Positions 1 to 11,600 of a DNA stretch of 64,000 bases are shown piece by piece. Source of the DNA: Gryllus longicercus (Eukaryota; Arthropoda; Insecta; Orthoptera; Gryllidae). The notes under the pieces were generated by a model, which was not told the origin of the DNA, ran no database searches, and saw nothing but the letters and a program-made list of their open reading frames with translations. The first letter of the stretch is position 1. Each line of letters starts with the position of its first letter. Both the position numbers and the translations under genes were made by a program. The stretch is taken from contig JAZDUA010000610.1 of the NCBI GenBank assembly GCA_038098605.1, positions 1 through 64,000 of the forward strand, given 5' to 3'.

Positions 1-1563
1 ATCATATCCTTTCATTCGAAAGGCAAACGAATTTCCGTTCTGTGAATGGCGAGGCAAACTCAGCGAGTTGTTTTTTCTCTCCCTACGACGTCACAATGGG
101 CCGTGCTTTTCAGCTGTTGAGCGGAGGGCTATAGGAAAGAAGTTAAAGAGTCAATACCTTCCTTCTTTTACACAAATAAAAGTGAATTCAACGTCATATA
201 ACCGACATCGATACAACAAAAAGTAGTGCATGAATAGTTAGGAAATTTTCACAGCTCTTCAAGATTGTCGCAGAGTCCTTTCAAAATTTGGAAATGATTG
301 ATACAAGACAAGGGCGGAAAATAAATAATTTAAATAATATGTTGGTAAATGCAACATGATCATTAATTTTCACGCGTCGCTAAGAGCAGAGAGTGCGCCA
401 ACAAACCATCAACAAAATTCACGTCCTCCAAAACACGTCACACAGCAGTAAGCGCTCCTTGGTACGTCGGCAACAAACATTTTCACAATGACTTAGCCTT
501 TGAACCTATCTTCACATTTATCACAAACCTACATCTTTCCAAATCATCACTTCCTTACCATCACTCATACGCCCTTCCAAAAATCTATCCCGAGTACATG
601 TAGATGAACCCGCAATGTATACAATCGACATCTTTTCCACGTCTTCCTCAGCCATTTGCCAGATAATGAAATTAACAATCTTCCCTCCAACAGTCTACAA
701 TATTCAGTCTTTCCTCTTTAAAATCCGCATTCCTTCATTGAACTGTTTAATAGGTTGTCATAGCTACCACCTTCGGATCTTCGTTTGAAAATACTAGCTA
801 ACTACTGAAAAGCCATTTTGCAATAAAAAAATTTAAAAAACGAGCATTTGCTCAAATGACTCGTACTCATTAAATGAGTCGTTCTGAAATGAAGAGACGA
901 ATCAATGACTACTCATTTCCGTATGGCTCATCCTGATTATTCAGTCGTCATAAATTTAATTCCTTTGTGAGCTCCTACGATAATCCCCCTCCCCCACCGA
1001 TCGCAGATTAGTCTTCGAGAGACCTAAATAAGTGAACAATGATCAACATGTAAGTTCGTAAAATGCAAAATTCATTAATCTGGCTTTGCTTATATTACGA
1101 ATGTTACTTGTTATGATTTAAGCCTAAACTCGACCTCGTCCAACTACGACAGTTTTACGCTATTGAAAGACGATTTGGGAGGCAAACCATTTCACAGAGA
1201 TAAGACCTCGAGCTGTAGCCTTCATTGTAATTGCACAATGCAAACATCGAACAGACTGGCATACGTACTCAGTAAAGAAACATTCCCATTTGAAGACAAA
1301 AATTACTCATTCACCCATTACATTTCCCATTTGATAAAATACCTGCTGCCCCCCACGAATATCTTCGAAAAAAGAAGACAAAAAGAAAGAGACACATCTG
1401 GAAGAGTTCTATACAAAAGCATCATTAACCAATAAAACTGGATGAAATCGGGTTTCGAACTTTGACATGTAATGACGCGTCTGGCTATACAAGGATTCCA
1501 CCACAGCATTTGCAGAACAAAGAACTACCACTCTTCGTGAGAACTGAACTGTGTGTGCATATA
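1..1563. other. AT-rich DNA, no gene seen
   Basis: No conserved protein, RNA gene or long repeat is recognisable. The only local structure is at about 855-935, where ATGACTCG, ATGAGTCG and related ACTCATT words recur in both orientations within 80 bp. This could be a decayed inverted-repeat element end, but no element boundaries can be drawn. Confidence 0.5.
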
Positions 1564-1582
1564 TGTGTGTGTGTGTGTGTGT

Positions 1583-1678
<96 letters not shown>
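1564..1678. repeat. Compound microsatellite (GT)n(GA)n(GACA)n
   Basis: About ten GT units run directly into about 33 GA units and then about seven GACA units. The GA and GACA parts form one uninterrupted purine-biased tract, so the blocks probably arose from one another by slippage and point mutation. Confidence 0.95.
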
Positions 1679-2669
1679 AGTGAAGAAAAAATAGTTTAAT
1701 AGTATTCGCCGGCAAGTGATGAAAGAAAACTAAACAATATAATACACAATTATGTGAAATACACCCTATTATTAAAACAGCGATCACACACCTTCATTAT
1801 TTGTCATTTAATTCAACAACGGGTAGGCTTTCTGGATGGTCCTCGTACGTACGTGTGTCTTTTAGTCCGGTATCCAACACCTGCCAATCAACGTGGAATT
1901 TGTAGTAGTTAAATAGAGCTCTCGCAAGGTTTTCTAGAGTCTCTTCCTTCCCCCTGCCTCTCATTATCACCATGCTTCACCATTTCTCCGTCTTTCACAT
2001 CATTATTGCTGTAATGAAGGGCTGCGAGCAAAAGCAAGAATCTACACAAGCCACAGCAAGTCTCTCGTTATTTCTACATCTTAATATCTGCATTCAAGTC
2101 GCAGTGTGTTTTAACTTGTTAGTGCTCAAAGTCCATCACTAGTATACGTAAACGAGACAACCACAGCGACGAGGTAAGGCCCACTTTCCCCAAACTCGAG
2201 ATGTTACCATTTAGGAACAGCAGGAGGCTTTCTGTTGGTGTGGCTTATCATGATACCGCCTCTATTCGTCGATTTCGAATGACTCCCCAAAGGTGTGGGA
2301 CTAAATCCCGATCTATAATAAATGCACACATCCATGTATCCATGTTTACATAAGTAGTCTACGTATGTATGCGGGCGGCGCATTTGTGTGTTGTGTTATT
2401 GAGCCTCCATGTGTGGAAAACGGGCACTTGTATATGGGTATGTATGTTCCCGCATATGTAGTATATATGTAGCAGTAGGTGTATTCTGGGCTAGCCAGAC
2501 TAGATGCAAAGCCCAAATGCAGCATGATAAGAACACAAATATACACAAACACATGAAATCAGAATTTGTTTCTAAAAGCATATACGTATTAATGATAATC
2601 TTCAAATGCTACGAAACGGAGTAAGCGTCCCTGTTGCAGTATGTTGCATCGAGGACGAGGGAGCCCAAA
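1679..2669. other. Unassigned AT-rich interval
   Basis: No gene or repeat family recognised. Around 2410-2480 there are scattered TATATG/GTATATG words but no clean array. The right edge grades into the CpG-rich island that begins near 2670. Confidence 0.5.
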
Positions 2670-2985
2670 TTTTAAACGCAGCCTGCGCCCTCGCGCGCGA
2701 GGAAGCGAGCATAGCAAGCCAGCACGCCCTGTCCGCGAGCAAGCGCGTGGGGACCGCCTCCGGGCGCGCTGGTGGGCGCACGCACCGGCAAAGGCGGCGC
2801 GGGGCGGGGCGGCGCAGCGGGCGTGGGCGCCGCGTGACGTCAGCGCGTGGGCCGGCGCGGCGTGCGCGCACGCTTCGCGCGACACCTCCGGCCCACCGCC
2901 GCCGCCACCGCCGTCGTCCGTCGCCCACCACGCGCCCGCGGATGCGACAGCCGCTTCGCCCACGCGACCGCCGCCTCTCCCTCTC
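2670..2985. promoter_or_regulatory. CpG-rich island with a CRE palindrome
   Basis: About 315 bp of very GC-rich, CpG-dense sequence in an AT-rich background. It contains a GGGGCGGGGC GC-box (about 2803-2815) and a perfect TGACGTCA cAMP-response-element palindrome at 2835-2842. Its right end passes straight into the 25-bp tandem array. Islands with these motifs are often promoters. No TATA box, splice-bounded exon or conserved protein is visible, so promoter activity is inference. Confidence 0.4.
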
Positions 2986-3720
2986 TTTCTCGCTGCTCGC
3001 AATCCCTCTCTTTCTCGCAGCTCGCAATCCCTCTCTTTCTCGCAGCTCGCAATCCCTCTCTTTCTCGCAGCTCGCAATCCCTCTCTTTCTCGCAGCTCGC
3101 AATCCCTCTCTTTCTCGCAGCTCGCAATCCCTCTCTTTCTCGCAGCTCGCAATCCCTCTCTTTCTCGCAGCTCGCAATCCCTCTCTTTCTCGCAGCTCGC
3201 AATCCCTCTCTTTCTCGCAGCTCGCAATCCCTCTCTTTCTCGCAGCTCGCAATCCCTCTCTTTCTCGCAGCTCGCAATCCCTCTCTTTCTCGCAGCTCGC
3301 AATCCCTCTCTTTCTCGCAGCTCGCAATCCCTCTCTTTCTCGCAGCTCGCAATCCCTCTCTTTCTCGCAGCTCGCAATCCCTCTCTTTCTCGCTGCTCGC
3401 AATCCCTCTCTTTCTCGCTGCTCGCAATCCCTCTCTTTCTCGCTGCTCGCAATCCCTCTCTTTCTCGCTGCTCGCAATCCCTCTCTTTCTCGCTGCTCGC
3501 AATCCCTCTCTTTCTCGCTGCTCGCAATCCCTCTCTTTCTCGCTGCTCGCAATCCCTCTCTTTCTCGCTGCTCGCAATCCCTCTCTTTCTCGCTGCTCGC
3601 AATCCCTCTCTTTCTCGCTGCTCGCAATCCCTCTCTTTCTCGCTGCTCGCAATCCCTCTCTTTCTCGCTGCTCGCAATCCCTCCCTTTCTCGCTGCTCGC
3701 AATCCCTCGCTTTCCCGCTC
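2985..3720. repeat. 25-bp tandem array, about 29 units
   Basis: The 25-bp unit is built from CTCGCAATCCCTCTC followed by TTTCTCGCWG. One unit carries CGCTG, then 15 consecutive units carry CGCAG (3016-3370), then 13 carry CGCTG (3391-3695). The last units decay (CTCCC, TTTCCC). The plus strand is strongly pyrimidine-rich. Because 25 is not a multiple of 3 and the unit has no stop triplet, several frames stay open; the 330-570 residue ORFs here are artefacts of the repeat. Confidence 0.97.
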
Positions 3721-3751
3721 GCAATCCCTCTCTTTCTTTTTCAGACAAACA

Positions 3752-3752
<1 letters not shown>

Positions 3753-3826
<74 letters not shown>

Positions 3827-3844
3827 GCGCGCGCACACACACAC
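3753..3844. repeat. (TC)n(AC)n(GC)n(AC)n compound tract
   Basis: About 17 TC units are followed by about 12 CA units, about 11 CG units and 5 CA units. Positions 3788-3844 alternate purine and pyrimidine without a break, the classical sequence preference for left-handed Z-DNA. It lies between the 25-bp array and a MITE. Confidence 0.95.
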
Positions 3845-3846
3845 AT

Positions 3847-4091
3847 CACGAGAGGATCCAGAGACCTATTTGGGGAAGGGAAATTCAACATATTTTCGTT
3901 AAATATGTGTCACATTCTAGATTTTGTAAAATGTCGCAGCGCATGCTGCGATACGATTTTATTCGTTTTAATGATGAACCCAAAATATTTTTGGTTGATA
4001 ATCCCCTACAAGTTAAAATTAATAGTAACTAAAAAAAATTTAGTGGAGGGGGGGGGATTTCCCTCATTTTCCTCCTGCTTAGAAGCACACA
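3847..4091 (+). mobile_element. MITE family D, copy 1 (hAT-like, about 245 bp)
   Basis: Shares with 21241-21488 (minus) and 31768-32017 (plus) a 5' end containing GGATCCA, the internal words TTTGTAAAATGTCGCA and TTTTATTCGTTTTAATGAT, a CGATACG block, and a 3' poly-G stretch followed by TTCCCTCAT. No coding sequence. The family's CAGG-type terminal repeats suggest a non-autonomous hAT; in this copy the outermost bases are eroded. Confidence 0.7.
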
Positions 4092-7000
4092 CTCACACTC
4101 GATCTCTCTCGGTCTCTTTCTCTCTCTCAGACTCACGCTCGCTCTCCCTGGAATCCCCGCGTGGGCGGCCAACACACCGTCAAGTCCAATTAATTGAAAG
4201 CAAATCACGATATACAGTCACACCCGTTTCACTACAAACCACGCGCTACACATTGCAATGCTACGTGATATTCATTTTGGTCCTAAAAATATCTCCGTTC
4301 ACCTATTTCTAGCTACAGCATTCTCTGATACAACACACACGAGATAGAATCCATCTTCACGTATAAAAGCAATATACACAAATAATTATATTACTGACAA
4401 ACGACATGCAATCCTAAACTTACTTTACCTATTTCCGTGCATTCGTGTCAATGCGATCAAATATACAAGTCACAATTATTAAGTACGCTCCACCAATTTT
4501 ATATAATAAATTCTTTCTAGGAAATGCATTTAAATTATATGTAATAACTGAACAGTACTCTGACCGTGATGAACTGCGTTTAACTGCGTAAAACTGCTCA
4601 CAAAATTAAATAGAATCATAAAATATTGTCCTCTTTACTGTTAAACATATTATTTACATTAAATAATTCGGCGTTGTGCTCCCAAAAATAAGAAACTGCT
4701 AATTTCTGTATAAACTAGTGGCGCTGCAACAGCACGTTGTTTTTAGCATTGCAAACTGCTATGTAACATTATAACACCGCTATTACTATTCATTTTAACA
4801 CATGTCAGCACCACTGTATACTCTAACCAATCAAAGGGTACAAAAACTATTTTAAAGCTAACACATCAACACAAATTCAACAATCCAAAACTACGTTCGC
4901 TGCAAAAACACTGTAGCCAAACAATGATAAGTGATTCCATCAATTTCAGATTGACCTTTCGTGGCGTTGTGGTATTGTGTGACCTGATATCTCGTGAAAG
5001 ACTCCCACGAGGAAGCAAAAGAAGCGCAAGAAATTCCTTTTTCAATTCCGAAGATTAGTCGAAATTACTAATATTTAGCAAAAAGGTGTGCATTATTTAA
5101 ATCACTAATATTGACGAACAAATTTCACTTAGTACACATTTCTCTTTCATCAATATTGTTCTCTTGCAATGTCAATTTTTTTTTCAATTATCGAAAATAC
5201 AAAAAATCCATCTCAAATGGGACCTGCGTCAGTTTTCAAACAACTTTAGCTCTATTCGAGACAAAAAAGAGAAAAATTTGGAGTCTTTTTTGAGAAAATA
5301 ATTTTGTTTAAAAATTAGGAATACATCACGAACAATTAAGCGAAAATTATCAATATTTTCGAAAAATTGTTCATAATCTTAAAAGTTGGAAACTTAAAAG
5401 TTTGGCTTCAATATCTTGTGGCACATGACAGTGGTGAACTCATCGGAAACCCTGAATATTTGTTCCGAGTTTCTCACTTCGAAAACAGAAATGTGCCGGT
5501 GAGGACCACCCAGAATCTCGGAAAACCTAGTAACGTGTATGAAGCTTCCACAGCCAACGTTGCTATTAGCACTTCATGTGCTCTCGTAACAGCTTTCTTC
5601 TTGGCTACTCAAGCGTTTTCCCTCAACCGAGGATGTCAGCGGTTGCGTCGTACGTTTTCGTTCTCATTACTTTCAAAGAGTGCAATGAATAGCAGTTGGT
5701 ACTGAATTCGTATTTGCCTACAATTACGAATTTTCGTCGACATTTCCGGTACCAAAGTATGACGTGTGCGTGCGAATGGCTTATTACATGATGAATTGAA
5801 GTGTTCGTAAATATTCAACGAATTACACGCCACACGAAAAGCATACTCTCAAAGTACCTTTTTTTTATTTTTATTTTATTTTATTTTAGCGACTGAAAGC
5901 TGATACAGCCGCCATTACCAAATATGTGTTGGCGTGAAAACCAAACAGTTGCGAATATGGCATATCCATTTATATGTATTTGTACCATTTTTACCATGTG
6001 CATAAGTTAGCCCAAGCGAATTAGGGTATTACGAACAAATTCCAATCAAACTGAAATGTATATACCTTCCCTCTGGAATTTTATGAGATCATTCCGCAAA
6101 CACAATGAAGGTGAAACCAGTCCAGATATGAAAGGTCGAAGGTTAAAACAATGATTTTTTTTCTCACTCAATATCTTGCTTCCTTTGAGACATACATTCC
6201 CACAGGTCATTTTATAGCTTATAGAGTGTAAAACTGTTAAAAAAAGGGGGATACATTCGTTTGTTTTATTGTTGTTGGTGGTGGTTTTTTACTTTTTTTT
6301 TTAGTACGGCCTACAGTGTTATGAAGTAGAGAAGATGGGGCCTGCGGTTATTGCTATTTAAATAACACCGCACAAACAGCAGAAAGACATTTAATTCACT
6401 TCTCAGGGCGATTTATACAATAAAACAATTATCAGTAACACATTTGAAAACTCGTTTATTTTTTCAAAATAATGAATATTTTCGAGGTCATCTATACTAA
6501 GTCATTTACGAGGGATAAATAAGTTTGTAAATTACGATTGTATTCTAGGGTACAATGTACGAGTAACAATGAATTCGTTACCGTACTCACCTTTGAGAGA
6601 GCACGCAAAGCGCGTTTTTATTCATGGTTTTCCCGACAGGCCTAATCCACGCTGTTACTGCCATTGTATGCACAATCCTCTAGTGGTGACGACGAAAAGT
6701 ACACGGCCGGTTCTTTCTTCGAATACCGATGCCAGTCAACTTCCAGTCTTTCGAGTTCAGTTTCTGAGCCAGTAGATAATCGCCACTGTCCATTACATTT
6801 GACGTCTAATTTAATGTCAATTAGAATTTTCTCGCAATTGTATTTGATGTGTTCCTGGCATACGAAATAAGATCAGATATTTTTGAACAGTGCCGGTATC
6901 TCCCTTCGGATGCATTCGACCAGAAATAAATCTGTGGGTTTATGAATTTCCAAGAATATAGTCCGTGTATAGTCCCTCAAAATGCATTCTCCCATTTCTG

Positions 7001-7904
7001 CACGAGAGCTTACGAAATAATCGATTTACTTTATTGTATAAGTATTGTACCTAACTGTATTCTATGGTATATAATCGAGCAAAAACTGATATAGAGAGAT
7101 TGTTGAGTGTATGTTGAGTTATAAAAACGTTTATAGAGTGCTTAACGCTAAAAAGTGTTAAATAAAATTTAAAAAATTCATATTTAATTCAGTTTTATAG
7201 CACGCGGTAAAACAAAGGGCATCGAATAATCAACCTCATACTTTTTTATAAAAATGAAGATTTATTTGGTAGATCTATAGCTTGGAATAACGTAAAATCA
7301 GTGTTCTGCTAATTTCTGTAATAACTCTTACAGCAAACTAGAAAATAATTATAAAGTAAATCATATCTGGCCATGTGGAGTAGGTGAATGGGCCAAGTCA
7401 TTTCACGTTAAATAACAGACCGAAGAGTGGTTCACTGAGGAAAGAGGAATCAAATATCAGGACAATTCTACGTGACGTCTGCCGCTGACGAGTTCCGTCA
7501 TGTAGCATTTCTCTTACGTCGATGAAAGAGGAAAACACGGCGCTCACACACCATCCCCAAATGCCAAGCGTCCCCAAAACGTAGTTTAAGACGAACACAG
7601 GCAATCGTTCGCAGAAGATCATTAGAATGTAACTAACGGAAAACGAGCAGCGCTGAAGAGCGCTCATTATTGGGTCGTTCCAGGGGAATTGGTGAGTTGT
7701 TGTTTTTGTTGTTTTTTTGGTCGCGGTACAAGATAATCTCCCAACGACCGTGGAGGCAACAAAAGTCCAAAGAAAGGGCGCCCAAGTTTACCCTTCTGCC
7801 CTCATACGTCACACACTGATTTTATTGTTTGTTTGTTGTTTGTTTGTTTTATTTAACGAAAATAAGTCAAATAAAGATAGTGCCCTATCCCACACCAGTC
7901 TTGC
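4092..7904. other. Long AT-rich interval, no gene seen
   Basis: Mostly unique AT-rich sequence. Local features are a CT-rich patch at 4090-4150, a (TTTTA)n run near 5860-5890 and homopolymer T runs near 6150-6305. The longest ORF outside repeats (5367-5705, 112 codons) has no recognisable domain, and I do not call it a gene. Confidence 0.5.
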
Positions 7905-8310
7905 CCTTCTGGGCGAAGTGATTCGGGGCGCGTCAATTGCTAAGACCGTTATTCATTATCCCGTAAGTGTAGTGCGTGTTTTCTCCTCTGGACGTGGCGG
8001 TGATCTTCCCCCCGCTGGCTGGCGAGATCCGGCGCCGACCTACCGTCGGCTAGCGGAGTTTTCCCCAACCAGAAATCTCCCGCCAGCGGGGCACCGCCAC
8101 AACCGACAAGCTCCGACCCGTCCGTGTTCGGGTAAGTGTGCGAAAGTAAGGGGGTTGAAAGAGGACAAGGAAGAGGAAGGAAAGATCGCACGCGGGCCAT
8201 AGCCCGTTTTCTAGGCTACTACTCCAGCAGTCGCTTGGTATTGATTAGGTATATCCACGGAAAACTATCCATCGGAGTAGCTGGCCGCTGGAAGTCTCTT
8301 GGAAGCCAAA
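7905..8310 (+). repeat. Interspersed repeat family C, copy 1
   Basis: Matches 21489-21900 and 34546-34905 on this strand and 35545-35850 and 58185-58545 on the other. Shared blocks in order: GGGCGCGTCAA, GCTGGCTGGCGAGATCCGG, CCGTCGGCTAGCGGAG, CCAACCAG, GGAAGGAAAGATCGC and CCACGGA/CAGAGCAGCCGGCCGC. No Pol III boxes, terminal inverted repeats or ORF are recognisable, so the transposition class is unknown. The sharp similarity with unrelated flanks says it is a dispersed mobile repeat. Confidence 0.8.
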
Positions 8311-8702
8311 TTTGACCTATACAATCAGCATTTCAGTGTTTTTTTGTTTTGCCGCATTACGCACAGATATTTTATGTTGTGTGAGTCAAGCTGTGTTTTT
8401 ATTGGTTGATATATAATATTTTCTAGACACCTGTAAAAAGAAAAATAAATACTATTTTCTCAACTTATTTACCTACGACCCATTTTGAACCCATTTTGTA
8501 CATTCAGCCGGCTTTAAAGGAACTACCTTTCATACTTAAACTGGGCAGGTTTATTTCCGATCGAATTCGGTGAAATGTTGAAGGCTGAAAAACGCTCTTT
8601 AGGTGCGAAAAAGAAAGCAGTAGCCTCGTGCCATAAATTCACGTCATTCGAAACGAACACCGACCTGGTTAATATACTTCCATTTATTCAGCGTTCTTTA
8701 AC

Positions 8703-8810
8703 AGGTCGTCAGCTGTTACGGTGTGATCCAATAGGGAGCTTAAAAGCTACTACTTGAAGTGTCATCGAAGCTCCCGATTGGATGAGATAACAGCGGATTT
8801 ACGTCAACAG
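8703..8810. mobile_element. MITE family B, copy 1 (palindromic)
   Basis: The left arm CAGCTGTTACGG...GATCCAAT.GGGAGCTT is mirrored by the right arm AAGCTCCCGATTGGAT...GATAACAGC...TTTACGTCAA. The element is thus one large imperfect inverted repeat of about 110 bp with a short centre. Related copies lie at 20970-21112, 26104-26240, 36299-36438 and 63087-63207. No coding capacity; mobilisation would need a transposase from elsewhere. Confidence 0.8.
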
Positions 8811-10940
8811 ACCCTACGTTTAAATCGAAGTATAGTTTGATGACCGCAAAATGTTTAAGAACTTCGGCGTCAGGAAAATGCCTCATTTTTCACCAAATCG
8901 CCCCTGTGCCATCAGGAGAGCAACCTGTTTACACCCGACTCTCCTCTCCTATCGTGGAAACGAAATGACTATGCCATGAAGGAACCTCGTGGGAACTCGC
9001 ATACACATATATGCATACATACACACACACACACCACAAAATAAATAGCCACGTTTACAAAATAACCGCGTGCCTTATAAAAAAGCACGCTCGCCATTCA
9101 TTTTTCAGACCATAGAAATATCTACCAATTCTGGCATATTTCTAAAAAGAAGATTTGTTGCGGTAAAGAATGCTCATTTCTCAATGCCTCTTTGTTGCAG
9201 CAATTATATCCGTCATTACTGTGGGGGACTGCGTCTTACTCGTGATGATGTTTCTAAGAAGACATTTTGATGGCTGATAACCAGAGAGTTTCAAGTCAAT
9301 TTTTTTTTTAAACGAATTGAGATTCATGTTTTTTTCGTATTCTATGTCCCTGTCTACATGTGTAGATCAAATCAAGTTGTAAATATTCCACTCCGTAAGC
9401 TTGAAACAAAACCCATTCCTTACTTACACACTACACAGAGAAACTTCAAATGCCTCTCCTGAAATATGTGGTAAAATGGACTTAGAACAATCTGGTGCAC
9501 AGCCATCGAATTGTCAACATCCTAACTGGATTAGGCTAGGAAATAACTTCTGCCTTCATCCAAGCGTGGACTTTTTGAGACGTTGGCGGATTGTTTGAGG
9601 CGATATCTCAGCGTGTCTTCTTTCACACCAGTTCACACGACGGACAACAAAAAATGCGACTCAGAGATCCGCTTCTCTACGCTCGAGCATACGCAACGAA
9701 TTATTCCCACATTTAATGCACTTTGCATACTCACAATCAAATGTCAGCGAGCAAAAGGCAAGACCCCATGAGTATTAATGTTGCACCATTACAACCGGCA
9801 TTAACATCTACCTCCCGGGTTGCCTTACAGAAATGAAGTGGAACATTTTCTTTAAGGGAAAAAAAGAAAGGAGGAAAAAACAAACAAACAAACAAACGGT
9901 CAATCCGTTTAATTTAACAGTGTTTTGCTAAACCTTCCACCTAGACCAACTTCTGTCAACATCACATTCAAGTTTTCGTTTCGCACATATGCCGATCACA
10001 TTTATTTTTCCTTTCTGCACTACAGTATTTATCTCACCTCAACAATACTCTCTCGAATGGTCGGAGGTACAATCAAGTAACAAACCGTGGCTACTGATAT
10101 AGTACAACGACTGCTCGCTCCGATTCAGTTTCATTTCTTCTAATGTGATGGCGCACTTGATAGTGTCCTACCGTTTAATTCCTTGAATTAAGAGAGCCTT
10201 CCTTACCTTACATTCCTGCTAGGGTAGAATATCAATGTCAGATGTCAGGTTTATTGACTTGTCCCGTAAAACGCGAGTGGTTGAGTTGCAACCAGAATCT
10301 GAGCGCAGGGTTTAATAAGACCGATCGCTTGAGGTGTTTATTTAATTGTGCAAAGAATGCCAAATATGCGAGGTTTTGACCTTCTAAGGCATAGAAAGTG
10401 TCGTGCATTGGCAAATGGCGAATAGCTTCTACACAAGAAATTTTAGGATCGTCATCGGCGGACAACGTAACATGATTTAAACATGCATTTTTAACCAGCA
10501 GGATATAAAAATATTTTTAAAAGCTTTTATTAAGATACTATCTTTGTAACCCTAAAAAGGCAAAATAAAACTTAGTTTAAATGTTAATTTTTTTAATAAT
10601 TACTGCACGTGTACTACGAACATTTAACAAACATCCGATAAAATAGGCACTTTCCTCATCATCCAATGTCTAGTAATAATAGATAACTTTTTGAATAATT
10701 TTAAACAAATGACCGCTTTAATTAAACAACACTCTAAAGGACCACTTCTTTCAAGGAAGAAACATTGGTCGCTTAACAGAGATTACAAATAGCATTCGAA
10801 CAAATTAACGGACAGTGACTAATATACACATTTTAACTTATACAAAATGTAATTACGGAAATTCTTCCATTCAGAAATTAAACACTGAGAATGTAAAATT
10901 ATCGAATCTCAAACAAATGGGCCCCAATAAATCCATTGCC
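8811..10940. other. AT-rich interval, no gene seen
   Basis: Unique-looking sequence with a short (AC)n run near 9019-9036 and (AAAC)n near 9878-9897. Small ORFs (for example 9401-9598 and 10238-10465 minus) show no family resemblance. Confidence 0.5.
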
Positions 10941-11060
10941 GTCCTGGTTAGCCGAGGTCGCTAAATCTGAAGGGCCGTAGCAGACTCGGTTAGAAGGGTC
11001 GCGGGATCGAATCCCGCCTCGGGCTTGGATGATTGTGTATGTAAATTGCTTTCGTAATTT
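10941..11060 (+). mobile_element. tRNA-derived SINE S2, copy a (head only)
   Basis: The box-A-like segment TTAGCCGAGGTCGCTAA and box-B-like GGATCGAATCC are spaced as in a tRNA gene. They match the heads at 15064 and 53325 (minus). The TGGCCGAG-type box A, with extra sequence between the boxes, suggests origin from a tRNA with a long variable arm (Ser or Leu). No complete cloverleaf is claimed. After the shared GATTGTGT the copy diverges into AT-rich DNA, so it is truncated or old. Confidence 0.7.
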
Positions 11061-11164
11061 TTTTAAAATTGCACATATGGCACGCAATATTGCGCGAAGA
11101 CCACTAATATTTTTTTTTTAAAATGACCTTAATAAAAGAACTCACTATGGAGAACAAATTTTAT

Positions 11165-11600
11165 TTGAAGGAAAAATCTCTATCTTTAATTTTGTAGTTG
11201 TAGAAGACACCGAAAAAAAACCATAGTTTTGAAATTTTCGAAAATCCAGGGTTAACCGTGAAAATCGGACCTATGCTATATTTATAAGTGTATGTTACTC
11301 TATTCTTATAAGAAATTTTAAGAACAAAATTGGAGCCGTCTTCGAAAATGTTGAAAATGTCCGGGGGACTTCATATAAAGTATCCCCAAAGTTGGAAGAA
11401 TGTTTTCCACAATCTCAAAGTTTCGACTCGAGGCAGATGGACAGGGGTCTCTTCCATTTGGAAAAAATCCTACGCATGGTTTAGGCGCGAGTAGTGTTCA
11501 CAGGCACCAGGCGGACGGACAGACATACCGACGAACGGACAGACGGACGGTCCGACGGACGGACGGACGCTTTGAAGGGAAACAAAAAAGCAACACTTCT
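11165..11600 (+). repeat. Interspersed repeat family E, copy 1
   Basis: The words TAGTTGTAGAAGACACCGAA, TTTTCGAAAATCCAGGGTT and a terminal run of GGACAGAC/GGACGGAC units (11512-11572) have counterparts in reverse orientation at 54925-55250 (TAGTTGTAGGAAGACTCCGA, TTTTCGAAAAATTAGGGTT, GACAGACAGAC). Similarity is patchy, so this is an old family. The class is unknown; GACAGAC runs at repeat ends are common in insect elements. Confidence 0.45.

Noticed and set aside
2606..4312. ORFs of 330-570 codons in several frames
   Set aside because: They run through the 25-bp stop-free array and dinucleotide tracts. All frames of the repeat are open, both strands are equally long, and no conserved domain is present.
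5367..5705. 112-codon ORF as a gene
   Set aside because: No family resemblance and no supporting signals; length is not exceptional for chance in 64 kb.
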